Source: Actinomycetaceae bacterium
GTDB taxonomy: Bacteria; Actinomycetota; Actinomycetes; Actinomycetales; Actinomycetaceae
DNA length: 52,003 bases
Assembly: GCA_030524055.1 (NCBI GenBank)
Contig: JAUNHH010000014.1
Coordinates: forward strand, 10,225 to 62,227
Direction of reading: 5' to 3'
Shown piece after piece: positions 26,111 to 34,600 of the stretch. The notes below the pieces were generated by a model. That model was not told the origin of the DNA. It was given only the letters and a program-made list of their open reading frames with translations, and did no database searches. Position 1 is the first letter of the stretch, and every line of letters begins with the position of its first letter. The translations under genes and the position numbers were made by a program.

Positions 26111-26530
26111 ATGACTCTCATTTACACTCCCGAAACTGCCCCTGCCGCCCGCGCTACCTCCTTTGAAGAATTCCTGGCGGTGCTCGGAGACCTTCGCCTC
26201 GCCCCCGTCCGTGTTGACGTTGACCTGATTAACGAGCAAGTTCGTATTGATGGCGTCCCCCTGGCGCTATCCAATCAGGAATATGGCCTGCTGACACACC
26301 TGGCCGAAAACTCTGATCGCACCGTGTCACGCGACGAGCTGTACAACACCGTGTGGAGTGGCCGCGGCCTGGAAGAAAACTCGCGCACCGTGGATGCGCA
26401 CATCCGCCGCCTGCGCGTGAAACTTGGCGACGCAGACCTGATCTCCACAGTTCGCGGCGAAGGCTACCGTTTCAACTCTTCGGAGCAGGTTCGCCTACGC
26501 GTTGCCCGCATCCATACCTTGGCAGCGTGA
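26111..26530 (+). CDS. OmpR-type winged-helix DNA-binding protein without receiver domain
   Basis: 139 residues. After an unrecognised 40-residue N-terminal part, the trans_reg_C fold runs from about 45 to 125: LSNQEYGLLTHLAENSDRTVSRDELYNTVW, then SRTVDAHIRRLRVKLGD and the wing STVRGEGYRF. There is no phosphorylatable receiver domain, so control must be by another route. Start ATG 26111; the upstream GGAAACGG is a weak ribosome-binding site. It lies 133 bases from the divergent-paralogue locus and converges with its minus-strand member. Confidence 0.85.
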   Translation: MTLIYTPETAPAARATSFEEFLAVLGDLRLAPVRVDVDLINEQVRIDGVPLALSNQEYGLLTHLAENSDRTVSRDELYNTVWSGRGLEENSRTVDAHIRRLRVKLGDADLISTVRGEGYRFNSSEQVRLRVARIHTLAA

Positions 26531-26663
26531 GAGCGGGTTTGTGCCCTGGTCCGCGGTCCCGCAAAGCGGAAGTTGTGTAGGGGAAACTGACATATGTCAG
26601 CGCGGGAGCACCTTCTACCGCCTACATAACTCAGTATCACCTAGATGCTTCTTGTCCCTGTTT

Positions 26664-27326
26664 TTACTGCCAGCACGCGGGGTACGTCGTGCGCACATAA
26701 TCAATGTCGCCACTTTCTAGTTTCGGAATCAATACCCGTTTAGTTTCGCCAGCAAGCTCAAGATTGTAGACGCGAATAACCTCAAGATCGGCAAAAGCGC
26801 GGATATGCGTTAATGCCGTGGTCATTCGTTCTGTTGCCCCAGAATCATTCGCAGAAACATATTCGCGTACCCAGGCACATTGCCAATTCTGGGCAAGGCG
26901 AGTTGCATAATCTCCCTTATGCATAATGATTGTGCGTGGTCCGCTGCCCGAGTTTTCGGAGGTATTTCCTTCGCTGCTTTCAGGATTATCGGCGGTCTGA
27001 ATAATGACTCCGCCACTTTCTCCTTTGCGCACTGTTGCGTCAGAAAGTTCGGGAATAAGCTCAGTAGGGGACGGTGCCTTGACGCCTTGCGGATATTCTA
27101 AACTCAGCCCGGATACTTCCTCTTGAACAAGCTCAGCTAACTCTGGGGGCATATCTGTTGTTGATACCGCGTGCGTCGATGTTGTGCTGGGAGCAATAAG
27201 GTCAGAAGCATTCGTATCGACACTTGCCGCATGCGATGCGCAGCCTGTGACAAAAAGGCATAACGCTAAAGCGGCGCCAAAGAAAGTGGAATTCCTCGTT
27301 TTTGGTCGCAAAAGTGTCGGTGTCAT
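26664..27326 (-). CDS. Lipoprotein, paralogue of the divergent neighbour
   Basis: 220 residues with a lipoprotein signal (lipobox FVTGC near residue 29) and a long Ser/Thr-rich linker. Its C-terminal 80 residues (NWQCAWVREYVSAND...ERMTTALTHIRAFADLEVIR...RVLIPKLESGDIDYVRTTYPACWQ) align with the divergent gene at 27676. Shared positions include WQCxW, EYV, ER, ADL, RV, P-x-LE-x-G and YVRT plus the terminal cysteine, consistent with one disulfide. I do not recognise the family. Extracellular, function unknown. Confidence 0.75.
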   Translation of the reverse strand: MTPTLLRPKTRNSTFFGAALALCLFVTGCASHAASVDTNASDLIAPSTTSTHAVSTTDMPPELAELVQEEVSGLSLEYPQGVKAPSPTELIPELSDATVRKGESGGVIIQTADNPESSEGNTSENSGSGPRTIIMHKGDYATRLAQNWQCAWVREYVSANDSGATERMTTALTHIRAFADLEVIRVYNLELAGETKRVLIPKLESGDIDYVRTTYPACWQ

Positions 27327-27675
27327 TTCGTGCTCCGCAGGTGGGGTGGAATAGGGGATAGTTACGAGGGCGGGGCCCGCGTGATCAATCGAGGCTTCTT
27401 TGTATCTACGTACTTGTTAGGCGCGTTTGAGGCTACTCGCTCCCTTCCATGGGTGACGCCCGTTACGGAACTTCTTTCTTACTGTGAGCATAGCTTCTCG
27501 GATGAAGATACTCTAATTGCAGGCAATTGTTTTCTGCGCAGTTCATGCCTAACTATGTCTTAAGAGGCGAGTTCATCAGCAAATACTCCTCTTCGCGTCT
27601 GGCAGTCTTCTGCCTCATTTCCCCTTCGGGGGACTCTGTGACACTTTCCTTCACACTTTCGGAAGGCTGAGAGTA
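27327..27675. promoter_or_regulatory. Shared divergent promoter region
   Basis: 349 bases between the two paralogues. It contains an exact 13-mer repeat (27364-27376) and a small CCCC-TTC-GGGG hairpin (27621-27631). A 77-codon open frame (27330-27563) runs through the repeat but looks fortuitous. Confidence 0.5.
27364..27376 (+). repeat. 13-mer repeat, exact copy
   Basis: Preceded by GTT rather than ATTG; about 38 bases upstream of the lipoprotein start. Confidence 0.85.
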
Positions 27676-28170
27676 ATGCGCTCTGAACAGGTCCTTATTC
27701 TTAGCGCATGCACTCTCCTGTGCGCAGGGGCTGTTCTTGCCGCATCGAAATATCTGACTCAGGCAGAGGAAGCTCCTGCATCCCCCTTTCATGACCAGGA
27801 TTCGCTTTTCGTCGCTAGCGCTGACACGATCCCGCCGGAACTTCGCGATGATGCTGCTATTGAGGGTGTGAATATCGAGGACGCAGGTTCTGAAACTGTT
27901 GCCGTGGTTGCTAATGATCGGGACTACGGGGTCTTAGTCGCGCTGGACTGGCAATGCGGATGGCTGAAAGAGTATGTGGCGGCCACAGAAGTTGGATCAT
28001 CAGAAAGGGTAGAGGAAGCCATTGATAAGGTCCGATCAATAGCTGATCTTGACCTCATTCAACGCCACAGGCCAGAAATTGGACTGCGAACCCTGCGGGT
28101 TATTGTGCCCGAACTAGAACGGGGCAACCTCGGTTACGTCCGTACCCTGGTGGATTCCTGCCAGAAATAG
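27676..28170 (+). CDS. Exported protein, paralogue of the divergent lipoprotein
   Basis: 164 residues. One hydrophobic N-terminal segment (about 5-24) acts as signal peptide or anchor; the cysteines in it are poorly placed for a lipobox. The C-terminal 80 residues (DWQCGWLKEYVAATEVGSSERVEEAIDKVRSIADLDLIQ...RVIVPELERGNLGYVRTLVDSCQK) match the neighbour's domain at the same spacing. It converges with ilvA. Confidence 0.75.
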   Translation: MRSEQVLILSACTLLCAGAVLAASKYLTQAEEAPASPFHDQDSLFVASADTIPPELRDDAAIEGVNIEDAGSETVAVVANDRDYGVLVALDWQCGWLKEYVAATEVGSSERVEEAIDKVRSIADLDLIQRHRPEIGLRTLRVIVPELERGNLGYVRTLVDSCQK

Positions 28171-28182
28171 GGGAGTGCTTTT

Positions 28183-28221
28183 GAGGGTGACGCTGGTTGC
28201 AAAGGATGAAGTGTCGCCCTC
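28183..28221. terminator. Possible terminator hairpin
   Basis: GAGGGTGAC with GTCGCCCTC (one mismatch), 21-base loop, between two converging genes. The right arm is continuous with a degenerate 13-mer word. Confidence 0.4.
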
Positions 28222-28264
28222 GTCTATTGGCGATACTCCGCCTCCGGCCCTCGCTGCTATAGAC

Positions 28265-29572
28265 CTAAATCACCAAACGATAGATCTCGGAATCGGCTTG
28301 CAATTCTTCAACGTGAAGGGGAGAGGCATCCATTCTGCGTCGTAGGCCGTCAATATCCTCTTTAGCGGCTAAATCAATTCCTACTAGAGCCGGCCCGGAT
28401 TCCCGATTATTCTTCTTTGTGTACTCGAAATGCACAATATCGTCACCCGGCCCTAAAACATCCTCAAGGAACATGCGCAGCATTCCGGGCTGCTGGGGAA
28501 ATGTCACCAGGAAATAATGCCGCAATCCTTCATGGCGTAGTGAGCGTTCCATAATCTCCGCATAACGGGTTAAATCATTATTCCCACCCGACACCAAACA
28601 CACAATAGAACCGGAATCCGTCCCAATAAACTTCCGCCGTGCCTCAGCGCTACGCAAAATATGTACCGCAGCAGTAGAGGCCAAAGCGCCAGCCGGCTCA
28701 GCAATCACGCCATCGGATTGATAGAGCTCCAGCATTTCCGTACATACTGCGCCTTCAGGCACCACAAGAACATCATCAACCTCAGCCATAACCGTAGTAA
28801 AAGGCAAGGCGCCAGCCAATCCCACAGCCGTCCCATCAACAAAAGGATCGACTTTATCTAAAGTGACCGGCCGCCCCACATCTAAAGCCGCCCGCATTGA
28901 CGCAGCTCCCGCAGGTTCTACACCAATAACGCGCACCCCAGGCCGTAATGCTTTTAAGGCCACAGCAATACCGGCCACTAAACCGCCACCACCAATAGGT
29001 ACTAAAACAGCAGCCACATCATCCGGCATTTGTTCGGCTAATTCCACGCCAATGGTCCCCTGTCCGGCAATAGTCACCGGATCGTCATAGGGGTGAATAT
29101 AGGTCCGGCCAGAAACTCGCGCCGCCTCCGTCGCTAACGCATTTGCCTTGTCAAAAGTGCCATCAACAATGACCTGCTCAACCCATTTCCCACCAATTGT
29201 AGTAATACGCAGACGCTTTTGCCGCGGAGTATTTGACGGCAAATAAATGGTGCCCCGAACCCCTAAATGCGCACACGCATAGGCCACTCCCTGCGCATGA
29301 TTTCCTGCCGATGCGCACACCACACCGCGTTCACGTTCCGCAGGAGTGAGAAGCGCCATGCGCGCATAGGCTCCGCGCACTTTAAATGACCGGCATTTTT
29401 GTTGGTCTTCCCGCTTGAAATACACCGGCACGCCAAGGTCGGTCGATAGGCGTTCAGAACGCGATAAGGGCGTGCGCAAAACAACGGATTCCAGAGCCCG
29501 CGCGGCCTGATCAATAAGGTCGGGACCAAGAGAATATTCAGAAGTGGAGCGTTGCTTAGCGGCAGTAGTCAT
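28265..29572 (-). CDS. ilvA: Threonine ammonia-lyase (threonine deaminase)
   Basis: Converts threonine to 2-oxobutanoate, the entry step to isoleucine. 435 residues from ATG 29572, with AAGGAG ten bases upstream. PLP lysine K64 in SFKVRGA, SAGNHAQG near 95, GGGGL near 195. The C-terminal part (about 340-435) holds a single ACT-like regulatory domain, the shorter actinobacterial form. Isoleucine feedback is expected but not visible. Confidence 0.93.
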   Translation of the reverse strand: MTTAAKQRSTSEYSLGPDLIDQAARALESVVLRTPLSRSERLSTDLGVPVYFKREDQQKCRSFKVRGAYARMALLTPAERERGVVCASAGNHAQGVAYACAHLGVRGTIYLPSNTPRQKRLRITTIGGKWVEQVIVDGTFDKANALATEAARVSGRTYIHPYDDPVTIAGQGTIGVELAEQMPDDVAAVLVPIGGGGLVAGIAVALKALRPGVRVIGVEPAGAASMRAALDVGRPVTLDKVDPFVDGTAVGLAGALPFTTVMAEVDDVLVVPEGAVCTEMLELYQSDGVIAEPAGALASTAAVHILRSAEARRKFIGTDSGSIVCLVSGGNNDLTRYAEIMERSLRHEGLRHYFLVTFPQQPGMLRMFLEDVLGPGDDIVHFEYTKKNNRESGPALVGIDLAAKEDIDGLRRRMDASPLHVEELQADSEIYRLVI

Positions 29573-29673
29573 TGTTATAGATCTCCTTGGGCGGGTTCTG
29601 GACAAAGTCTACTCACCGCCCCGGGCTTTGCTTCAAGGTAAGTCCAGTGCGCAGACGGGCCTAAACTGGGTGG

Positions 29674-30312
29674 GTGACTACAAAACTCAAGGACCCTTTA
29701 GTGTGGATTGATTGCGAAATGACGGGGCTGGATCCTCGCCGTGACGCACTTATTGAGGTGGCAGTGGTAATTACCGATGCTGACCTGAATATTGTCGATC
29801 CTGGCATTGACATCCTTATTACTCCGCCAGCCGAAGCATTGGAGAATATGGGCGACTTTGTCCGCCAAATGCATACTTCTTCTGGTCTTCTCGATGACCT
29901 TGCTCATGGCGTGACAATGGAAGAAGCTACTGAGACGGTTTTGTCTTATGTGCGTCGTTTTGTTCCCACCCCAAAGAAGGGGCTTCTTGCGGGAAATTCA
30001 ATCGGCACCGATAAAGTCTTTCTCGAAGCAAATATGCCGGCACTGATAGAGCACCTGCATTACCGCGTGGTCGATGTCTCTACCATTAAGGAACTCACGC
30101 GGCGCTGGCAACGCCGCGTCTTTGAGGGAGCCCCTGCAAAACAGGGTGGGCACAGGGCGCGCGCTGACATTTTGGAATCCATCCAAGAACTCGCCTACTT
30201 CCGCCGCGCACTCTTCCCCACCGAGCAGGTCACTTCCCAAGAGGCCGCCATTGCCGCGCAGGAAATCCTCGCATTGCGGATTCCTTCCACTGGTGACGAG
30301 GCCGGGGCCTAA
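29674..30312 (+). CDS. orn: Oligoribonuclease
   Basis: 3'-5' exoribonuclease that clears two- to five-nucleotide RNAs, including pGpG. 212 residues, starting at GTG 29674. DEDDh residues: D13 and E15 (WIDCEMTGLD), D113 (GNSIGTDK), H160 and D165 (HRARADI). The C-terminal extension ends GDEAGA, encoded by a one-mismatch 13-mer (30296-30308). It is divergent from ilvA across 101 bases. Confidence 0.95.
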   Translation: MTTKLKDPLVWIDCEMTGLDPRRDALIEVAVVITDADLNIVDPGIDILITPPAEALENMGDFVRQMHTSSGLLDDLAHGVTMEEATETVLSYVRRFVPTPKKGLLAGNSIGTDKVFLEANMPALIEHLHYRVVDVSTIKELTRRWQRRVFEGAPAKQGGHRARADILESIQELAYFRRALFPTEQVTSQEAAIAAQEILALRIPSTGDEAGA

Positions 30313-30316
30313 ACCT

Positions 30317-30386
30317 TTATCCACAGGCGTGGGCGCTAAAAACCGTTATCCACAATTGGGCAGTACGTGAAAACGTCGTATCCACA
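30317..30386 (+). promoter_or_regulatory. Cluster of three DnaA boxes
   Basis: Two perfect TTATCCACA boxes (30317-30325, 30346-30354) and GTATCCACA (30378-30386), all on the same strand and 29 and 32 bases apart (about three helical turns). It lies between orn and the ssb paralogue. This is too few for an origin; it is more like a DnaA-binding regulatory or titration site. Confidence 0.75.
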
Positions 30387-30477
30387 AGCGAGCTCTTGAC
30401 GGATGCGAAACGTGAAGGAAAGGGAGGAACCTGAGATCAGTAGCCCCGAGCGGGGGCCATAACGTGGAGGTAAAACC

Positions 30478-31218
30478 ATGACTGAACTCAGAACAGTGAC
30501 ATTACGAGGCCGAGTTGGCACTGACGTTATTGTCACTACAACTCCCCGAGGACATGTCTGTGCCCGCTTCCGTCTAGCGGTGGGCCAATGGCGCGTCGAT
30601 GACAATGGTGAGTTCCAGGAAACAGGAACCAATTGGTACACCATTAAGGCCTGGGACACCTTGGCAGAAAATGTGCGTTCTTCTGTGCTGAAAGGCCAGA
30701 AGATTATTGTCGTTGGCAAACCTGTGGCCGAAGCGTGGCTAGATAGAAATCACCAGGCGCGCGGCGAGCTCGTGATTGTGGCCGCTAGCATTGGGCACGA
30801 TCTGACGGCTGGCCCGTCGCGTGCCCTCATGGTGCAAACACCAAAAGGCGACTCATCGCGACCATCTGCCTCAACTCACGAGGGCGGGACAACACCCAAC
30901 CAGGGGGCAACGATGACTCACGGCCCAGCAGATGGTGACCAGCACTGGCACAGCGCACCACCCGGGGAAGGATCAGCGCCAAACACGGGAGCGGACACCT
31001 ACGGGACGACACCACCCATTAACGCCGCGGGCACTGCACCGATGACAGAGGGTGCCAGTGCACCCAATAGGGAATACGTAACAGATCCGCCTGCCCCGCC
31101 AGAAGAGGACTACCCCGAAGACGGCTACGCGCCGGATAGTGAAGACGTGGCAGCTGGGGAAGACCGTGAACCGGCGTTAAGTGGAGTCGGAGCATTCGCT
31201 GGAGCTTATGACACGTAA
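30478..31218 (+). CDS. ssb: Single-stranded-DNA-binding protein paralogue
   Basis: 246 residues. The OB fold spans about 1-110 (VTLRGRVGTD, ARFRLAV, TNWYTIKAWDTLAENV, KGQKIIVVGKPV). The long tail is Gly/Pro/Thr-rich and includes THEGGTTPN, encoded by a one-mismatch 13-mer (30878-30890). The tail ends GAYDT rather than the DDxxPF acidic tip of replicative SSB, so it probably does not recruit the usual partners and is more like SsbB. GTGGAGG precedes the ATG. The three DnaA boxes lie 90-160 bases upstream. Confidence 0.85.
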   Translation: MTELRTVTLRGRVGTDVIVTTTPRGHVCARFRLAVGQWRVDDNGEFQETGTNWYTIKAWDTLAENVRSSVLKGQKIIVVGKPVAEAWLDRNHQARGELVIVAASIGHDLTAGPSRALMVQTPKGDSSRPSASTHEGGTTPNQGATMTHGPADGDQHWHSAPPGEGSAPNTGADTYGTTPPINAAGTAPMTEGASAPNREYVTDPPAPPEEDYPEDGYAPDSEDVAAGEDREPALSGVGAFAGAYDT

Positions 31219-31314
31219 TGCCCGACGTGTCCTAGCATTAAGGCAGAAGGGACATAGGTAAGTGCCTCCACACCGGCAGGTGTTTACGTATGATGTTGTG
31301 CTTGACTGCGCGCA

Positions 31315-31331
31315 TTCCCGCCCTCGTTAAT
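31315..31331 (-). repeat. 13-mer repeat, two mismatches
   Basis: ATTAACGAGGGCGGGAA on the minus strand, in the leader of ettA. Confidence 0.6.
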
Positions 31332-31395
31332 GAGGAGAGAATGCGTGCACCAAGACCCCGCCCCACCCCCTCAACAATGAAGCGGACGGAGAACC

Positions 31396-33078
31396 GTGGC
31401 TGAATACATCTTCCAAATGATCAAGGCGCGTAAAGCCCATGGTGACAAAGTCATCCTTGATGACGTGTCCATGTCTTTCTTCCCCGGAGCGAAGATCGGC
31501 ATGGTCGGTCCCAATGGCGCCGGTAAATCATCGATTCTCAAAATCATGGCTGGCTTGGACGAGCCTTCCAATGGTGAAGCCCGCCTAACTCCGGGGTATA
31601 CGGTCGGCATCCTCATGCAGGAACCGGAACTCGACGACTCGGCAACAGTGGTCGAAAATGTGCGTCTCGGTGCGAAAGACACCTTCGACAAATTGGCCCG
31701 CTTCAACGAGATCTCCGAGCAAATGGCCGACCCCGACGCCGATTTTGACGCCCTTATGGACGAAATGGGCAAACTCCAAACCGAAATCGACGCCCTCAAT
31801 GCGTGGGATATTGACGCCCAACTTGAGCAAGCCATGGACGCCCTGCGCTGCCCACCAGCTGACCAGCCTGTCAATGTGCTTTCCGGTGGTGAACGCCGCC
31901 GCGTGGCCCTGTGCCGCCTCCTTATTGAAGCTCCTGACTTGCTGCTGCTTGACGAGCCCACTAACCACCTCGACGCTGAATCCGTCCTGTGGCTAGAAAA
32001 GCACCTCGCTAACTACCCGGGCGCGGTTATTGCCGTCACCCACGACCGCTACTTCCTGGATCACGTTGCCGGGTGGATTGCGGAAGTCGATCGCGGCCAC
32101 CTGTACCCCTATGAAGGCAACTACACCACCTATTTGGAGACCAAAGAAAAGCGTCTCCAGGTGCAGGGACAAAAGGACGCGAAACTCCAAAAGCGCCTTA
32201 AGGAAGAACTCGAGTGGGTCCGCTCTAATCCTAAGGGCCGCCAGGCGAAGTCGAAAGCACGTCTGGAACGCTATGAGGAAATGGCTGCCGAGGCCGAACG
32301 CACTCGCAAACTCGACTTCGAGGAAATCCAAATCCCGCCGGGCCCGCGACTGGGTTCTGTTGTTATTGAGGCAGAAAACCTCAAGAAGGGCTTCGGCGAG
32401 CGCGTCCTGATTGATGGCCTGTCTTTCTCGCTGCCACGCAATGGCATTGTTGGTGTGATCGGTCCTAATGGCGTTGGTAAAACCACGCTCTTTAAGACCA
32501 TTGTTGGCCTTGAGCCCCTTGACGGCGGCAAACTCACTATTGGCGAGACCGTGAAACTGTCCTATGTGGACCAGTCACGTGAAGGCATTGACCCCAGTAA
32601 ATCCGTGTGGGAAGTTGTCTCCGATGGCCTCGATTTCCTGCAGGTCGGCAATGTGGAAATGCCGTCGCGCGCCTATGTGTCAGCTTTCGGATTTAAAGGT
32701 GCTGACCAGCAAAAGCCCGCGGGCGTTCTTTCCGGTGGTGAACGTAATCGCCTGAACCTGGCCCTCACGCTGAAACAGGGCGGCAACCTGCTGCTTCTGG
32801 ATGAACCGACCAACGACCTCGACGTGGAAACCCTGTCGTCGCTGGAAAATGCTCTACTGCAATTCCCCGGGTGCGCTGTGGTGATTACCCACGACCGCTG
32901 GTTCCTAGACCGCGTGGCCACACATATTCTCGCCTGGGAAGGCACCGACGAGAATCCTTCCCAGTGGTACTGGTATGAAGGCAACTTCGAATCCTACGAA
33001 GCCAATAAGGTCGAACGCCTAGGCGTAGAAGCCGCGGCACCTCATCGCGTCACTTACCGCAAACTCAGCCGCGACTGA
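31396..33078 (+). CDS. ettA: Energy-dependent translational throttle protein EttA (ABC-F)
   Basis: 560 residues, two ABC domains and no membrane part. Walker A motifs GPNGAGKSS (38-46) and GPNGVGKTT (about 355-363), signatures LSGGERRRVAL and LSGGERNRLNL, Walker B LLLDEPTNHLD and LLLDEPTNDLD. The arm/P-site tRNA-interaction motif region lies between domains (about 240-310, KRLKEELEWVRSNPKGRQAKSKARL). It acts on the ribosome E site to gate elongation by ADP/ATP ratio. GTG start 31396 with GGAG eight bases before. Confidence 0.95.
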   Translation: MAEYIFQMIKARKAHGDKVILDDVSMSFFPGAKIGMVGPNGAGKSSILKIMAGLDEPSNGEARLTPGYTVGILMQEPELDDSATVVENVRLGAKDTFDKLARFNEISEQMADPDADFDALMDEMGKLQTEIDALNAWDIDAQLEQAMDALRCPPADQPVNVLSGGERRRVALCRLLIEAPDLLLLDEPTNHLDAESVLWLEKHLANYPGAVIAVTHDRYFLDHVAGWIAEVDRGHLYPYEGNYTTYLETKEKRLQVQGQKDAKLQKRLKEELEWVRSNPKGRQAKSKARLERYEEMAAEAERTRKLDFEEIQIPPGPRLGSVVIEAENLKKGFGERVLIDGLSFSLPRNGIVGVIGPNGVGKTTLFKTIVGLEPLDGGKLTIGETVKLSYVDQSREGIDPSKSVWEVVSDGLDFLQVGNVEMPSRAYVSAFGFKGADQQKPAGVLSGGERNRLNLALTLKQGGNLLLLDEPTNDLDVETLSSLENALLQFPGCAVVITHDRWFLDRVATHILAWEGTDENPSQWYWYEGNFESYEANKVERLGVEAAAPHRVTYRKLSRD

Positions 33079-33088
33079 TGACGCGCCC

Positions 33089-33128
33089 AGCGGGGTTGGG
33101 AAGCCAAGCCTGGCTTCCCAACCCCGCT
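33089..33128. terminator. Strong bidirectional terminator
   Basis: Perfect 18-bp stem, AGCGGGGTTGGGAAGCCA with its complement, four-base loop AGCC, followed by GTTTAT. It separates the converging ettA and tesB genes. Confidence 0.92.
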
Positions 33129-33146
33129 GTTTATCTCAGACTGCGC

Positions 33147-33163
33147 GCCCCGCCCTCGTGCAA
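33147..33163 (-). repeat. 13-mer repeat, exact copy
   Basis: Directly after the ettA terminator and just before the tesB stop codon. Confidence 0.85.
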
Positions 33164-33173
33164 TCAGGCCACG

Positions 33174-34136
33174 TTACGCCGAACCAACCGCAGGTTTACC
33201 CGTTACTGGATCCACCCCGAAACCCCAACGCTGTGAGCCAGCGTGATCTTCTGTAGGCATCCGTAACATCCCTTGCTGCTCAGCTTCAGCGACCAACACG
33301 CCATCGCGAGTCCACACCCGCGTACGTGTCAATGTCCGCCCATTATTCACATTCGAGCAGGACCCTTCATATAACAACCAGTCATTAATATCGACATCCC
33401 GATGGAACCACATCGCATGATCCAGCGACGCCGCAGACATCCCCGGGCTCATCCAACACAGGCCCAAAACCCGCATGGCAGGCTCTAACATCACCTGATC
33501 AATGACATACGCCAATAATGCGCGATGGACATGCTGACTGGCCCCAGCAGGAATAGGGGAGCGCGGCTGCATCCATAATGCCTGGGTCGGCAGGCGATCT
33601 GGGTCGGGCGCGGTATAAAGGGATGTCCCCACATGCCGCACATCAAATGCCGCAGTTTTGCCCAAAAAGCGGCCCACAGGATGATCCATTTCCCGGAAAA
33701 TCTCCAGCGCCGACCGGCATTCGTTCGGACCGGCAACCTGCGGCGCCGCACCACTAAAAGACGGCCCATCTTCAGCTGCCTGAAAAGAGGCGGACATCGA
33801 TAAAATTTCCCGTCCAGCTTGGCCAGCACGGATTTCTCGCGATGTAAACGACCTGCCCCGCCGCAGCCGATCCACCCGCAATTCAAAAGTTTCTGCCGGA
33901 TCTCCGCCCCGCAAAAAACTCGCATGTAATGAATGCAAAAGGCGATCATCATCTTCAACTGTGGCCGCTGCAGCTAAAGATGCCTGAGCCAATACCTGCC
34001 CTCCATAAACTCTGCGCACTTGAGGTAATGACCATGCGTGGAAAGTATCGTCGCCAGTCTCCGTTAAAGCCAACGCCCGTAATACAGAGGCAACAGGTTC
34101 ATGTGAGTGAAGAGGAACGTCAATAGGCGCAGTCAT
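33174..34136 (-). CDS. tesB: Acyl-CoA thioesterase II
   Basis: 320 residues from ATG 34136; the frame stays open for 22 further codons with no good ribosome-binding site. Double hot-dog fold: N-terminal half YGGQVLAQASLAAAATV and LHASFLRGGD, C-terminal half YVIDQVMLEPAM (Asp of the catalytic triad), SLDHAMWFHRDVDINDWLLYE, and VAEAEQQGMLR (Gln). Hydrolyses medium- and long-chain acyl-CoA. Confidence 0.92.
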   Translation of the reverse strand: MTAPIDVPLHSHEPVASVLRALALTETGDDTFHAWSLPQVRRVYGGQVLAQASLAAAATVEDDDRLLHSLHASFLRGGDPAETFELRVDRLRRGRSFTSREIRAGQAGREILSMSASFQAAEDGPSFSGAAPQVAGPNECRSALEIFREMDHPVGRFLGKTAAFDVRHVGTSLYTAPDPDRLPTQALWMQPRSPIPAGASQHVHRALLAYVIDQVMLEPAMRVLGLCWMSPGMSAASLDHAMWFHRDVDINDWLLYEGSCSNVNNGRTLTRTRVWTRDGVLVAEAEQQGMLRMPTEDHAGSQRWGFGVDPVTGKPAVGSA

Positions 34137-34283
34137 GAGACCTATTGTCTCTCGCAGCTGGACAGCTGCACCACGAACCGTCTTTGCTGCGAGATCCTTC
34201 ACACGCTACCCTAGTGAAACTGATTACACATTCGCCCCGTGAACGCGCCACAAAGGGCGCTGAAGAGCTGGAGGACCTTACTG

Positions 34284-34562
34284 ATGGACCGTCTCGTTTC
34301 CCGCCTGATCTTGGGACTTGGAGGGGCCGAGAATGTCGTTGACATCGAACCATGTATCCAGCGAATCCGTGTTGAGGTGCGCGATCCGGCAGCCGTGGAT
34401 GAAACACTCCTTCGCCAACCCGAAGTCCTTGCCGTTGTGCGCTCAGGCGAAGTCGTCCAAATTGTTGCTGGCCGTATTTCTGATGACCTTGCCGACAAGA
34501 TTTCCCATGCCACCGGTGTTCCTCTGCACACAGTGGCAAATAATGCGCCAAGCACACCCTAG
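34284..34562 (+). CDS. PTS EIIB domain protein (glucose family)
   Basis: 92 residues from ATG 34284 (GAGG nine bases before). ILGLGGAENVVDIEPCIQRIRVEVRD is the EIIB-Glc fold with phosphocysteine C24. A longer frame from 34239 is possible. It stands 38 bases before malQ and is probably co-transcribed. No EIIC is in the window, so it must work with a permease encoded elsewhere. Confidence 0.88.
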   Translation: MDRLVSRLILGLGGAENVVDIEPCIQRIRVEVRDPAAVDETLLRQPEVLAVVRSGEVVQIVAGRISDDLADKISHATGVPLHTVANNAPSTP

Positions 34563-34600
34563 AATCGGCTTCGGACATCAACGCCGTGAAGGGATTTCCT

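Noticed and set aside
27330-27563. 77-codon ORF containing YEGGAR
   Set aside because: It spans a 13-mer repeat in a divergent promoter region and has no supported start or homologous feel.
30317-30386. Replication origin
   Set aside because: Only three DnaA boxes, no AT-rich unwinding region, and no dnaA, dnaN or gyrase genes nearby.
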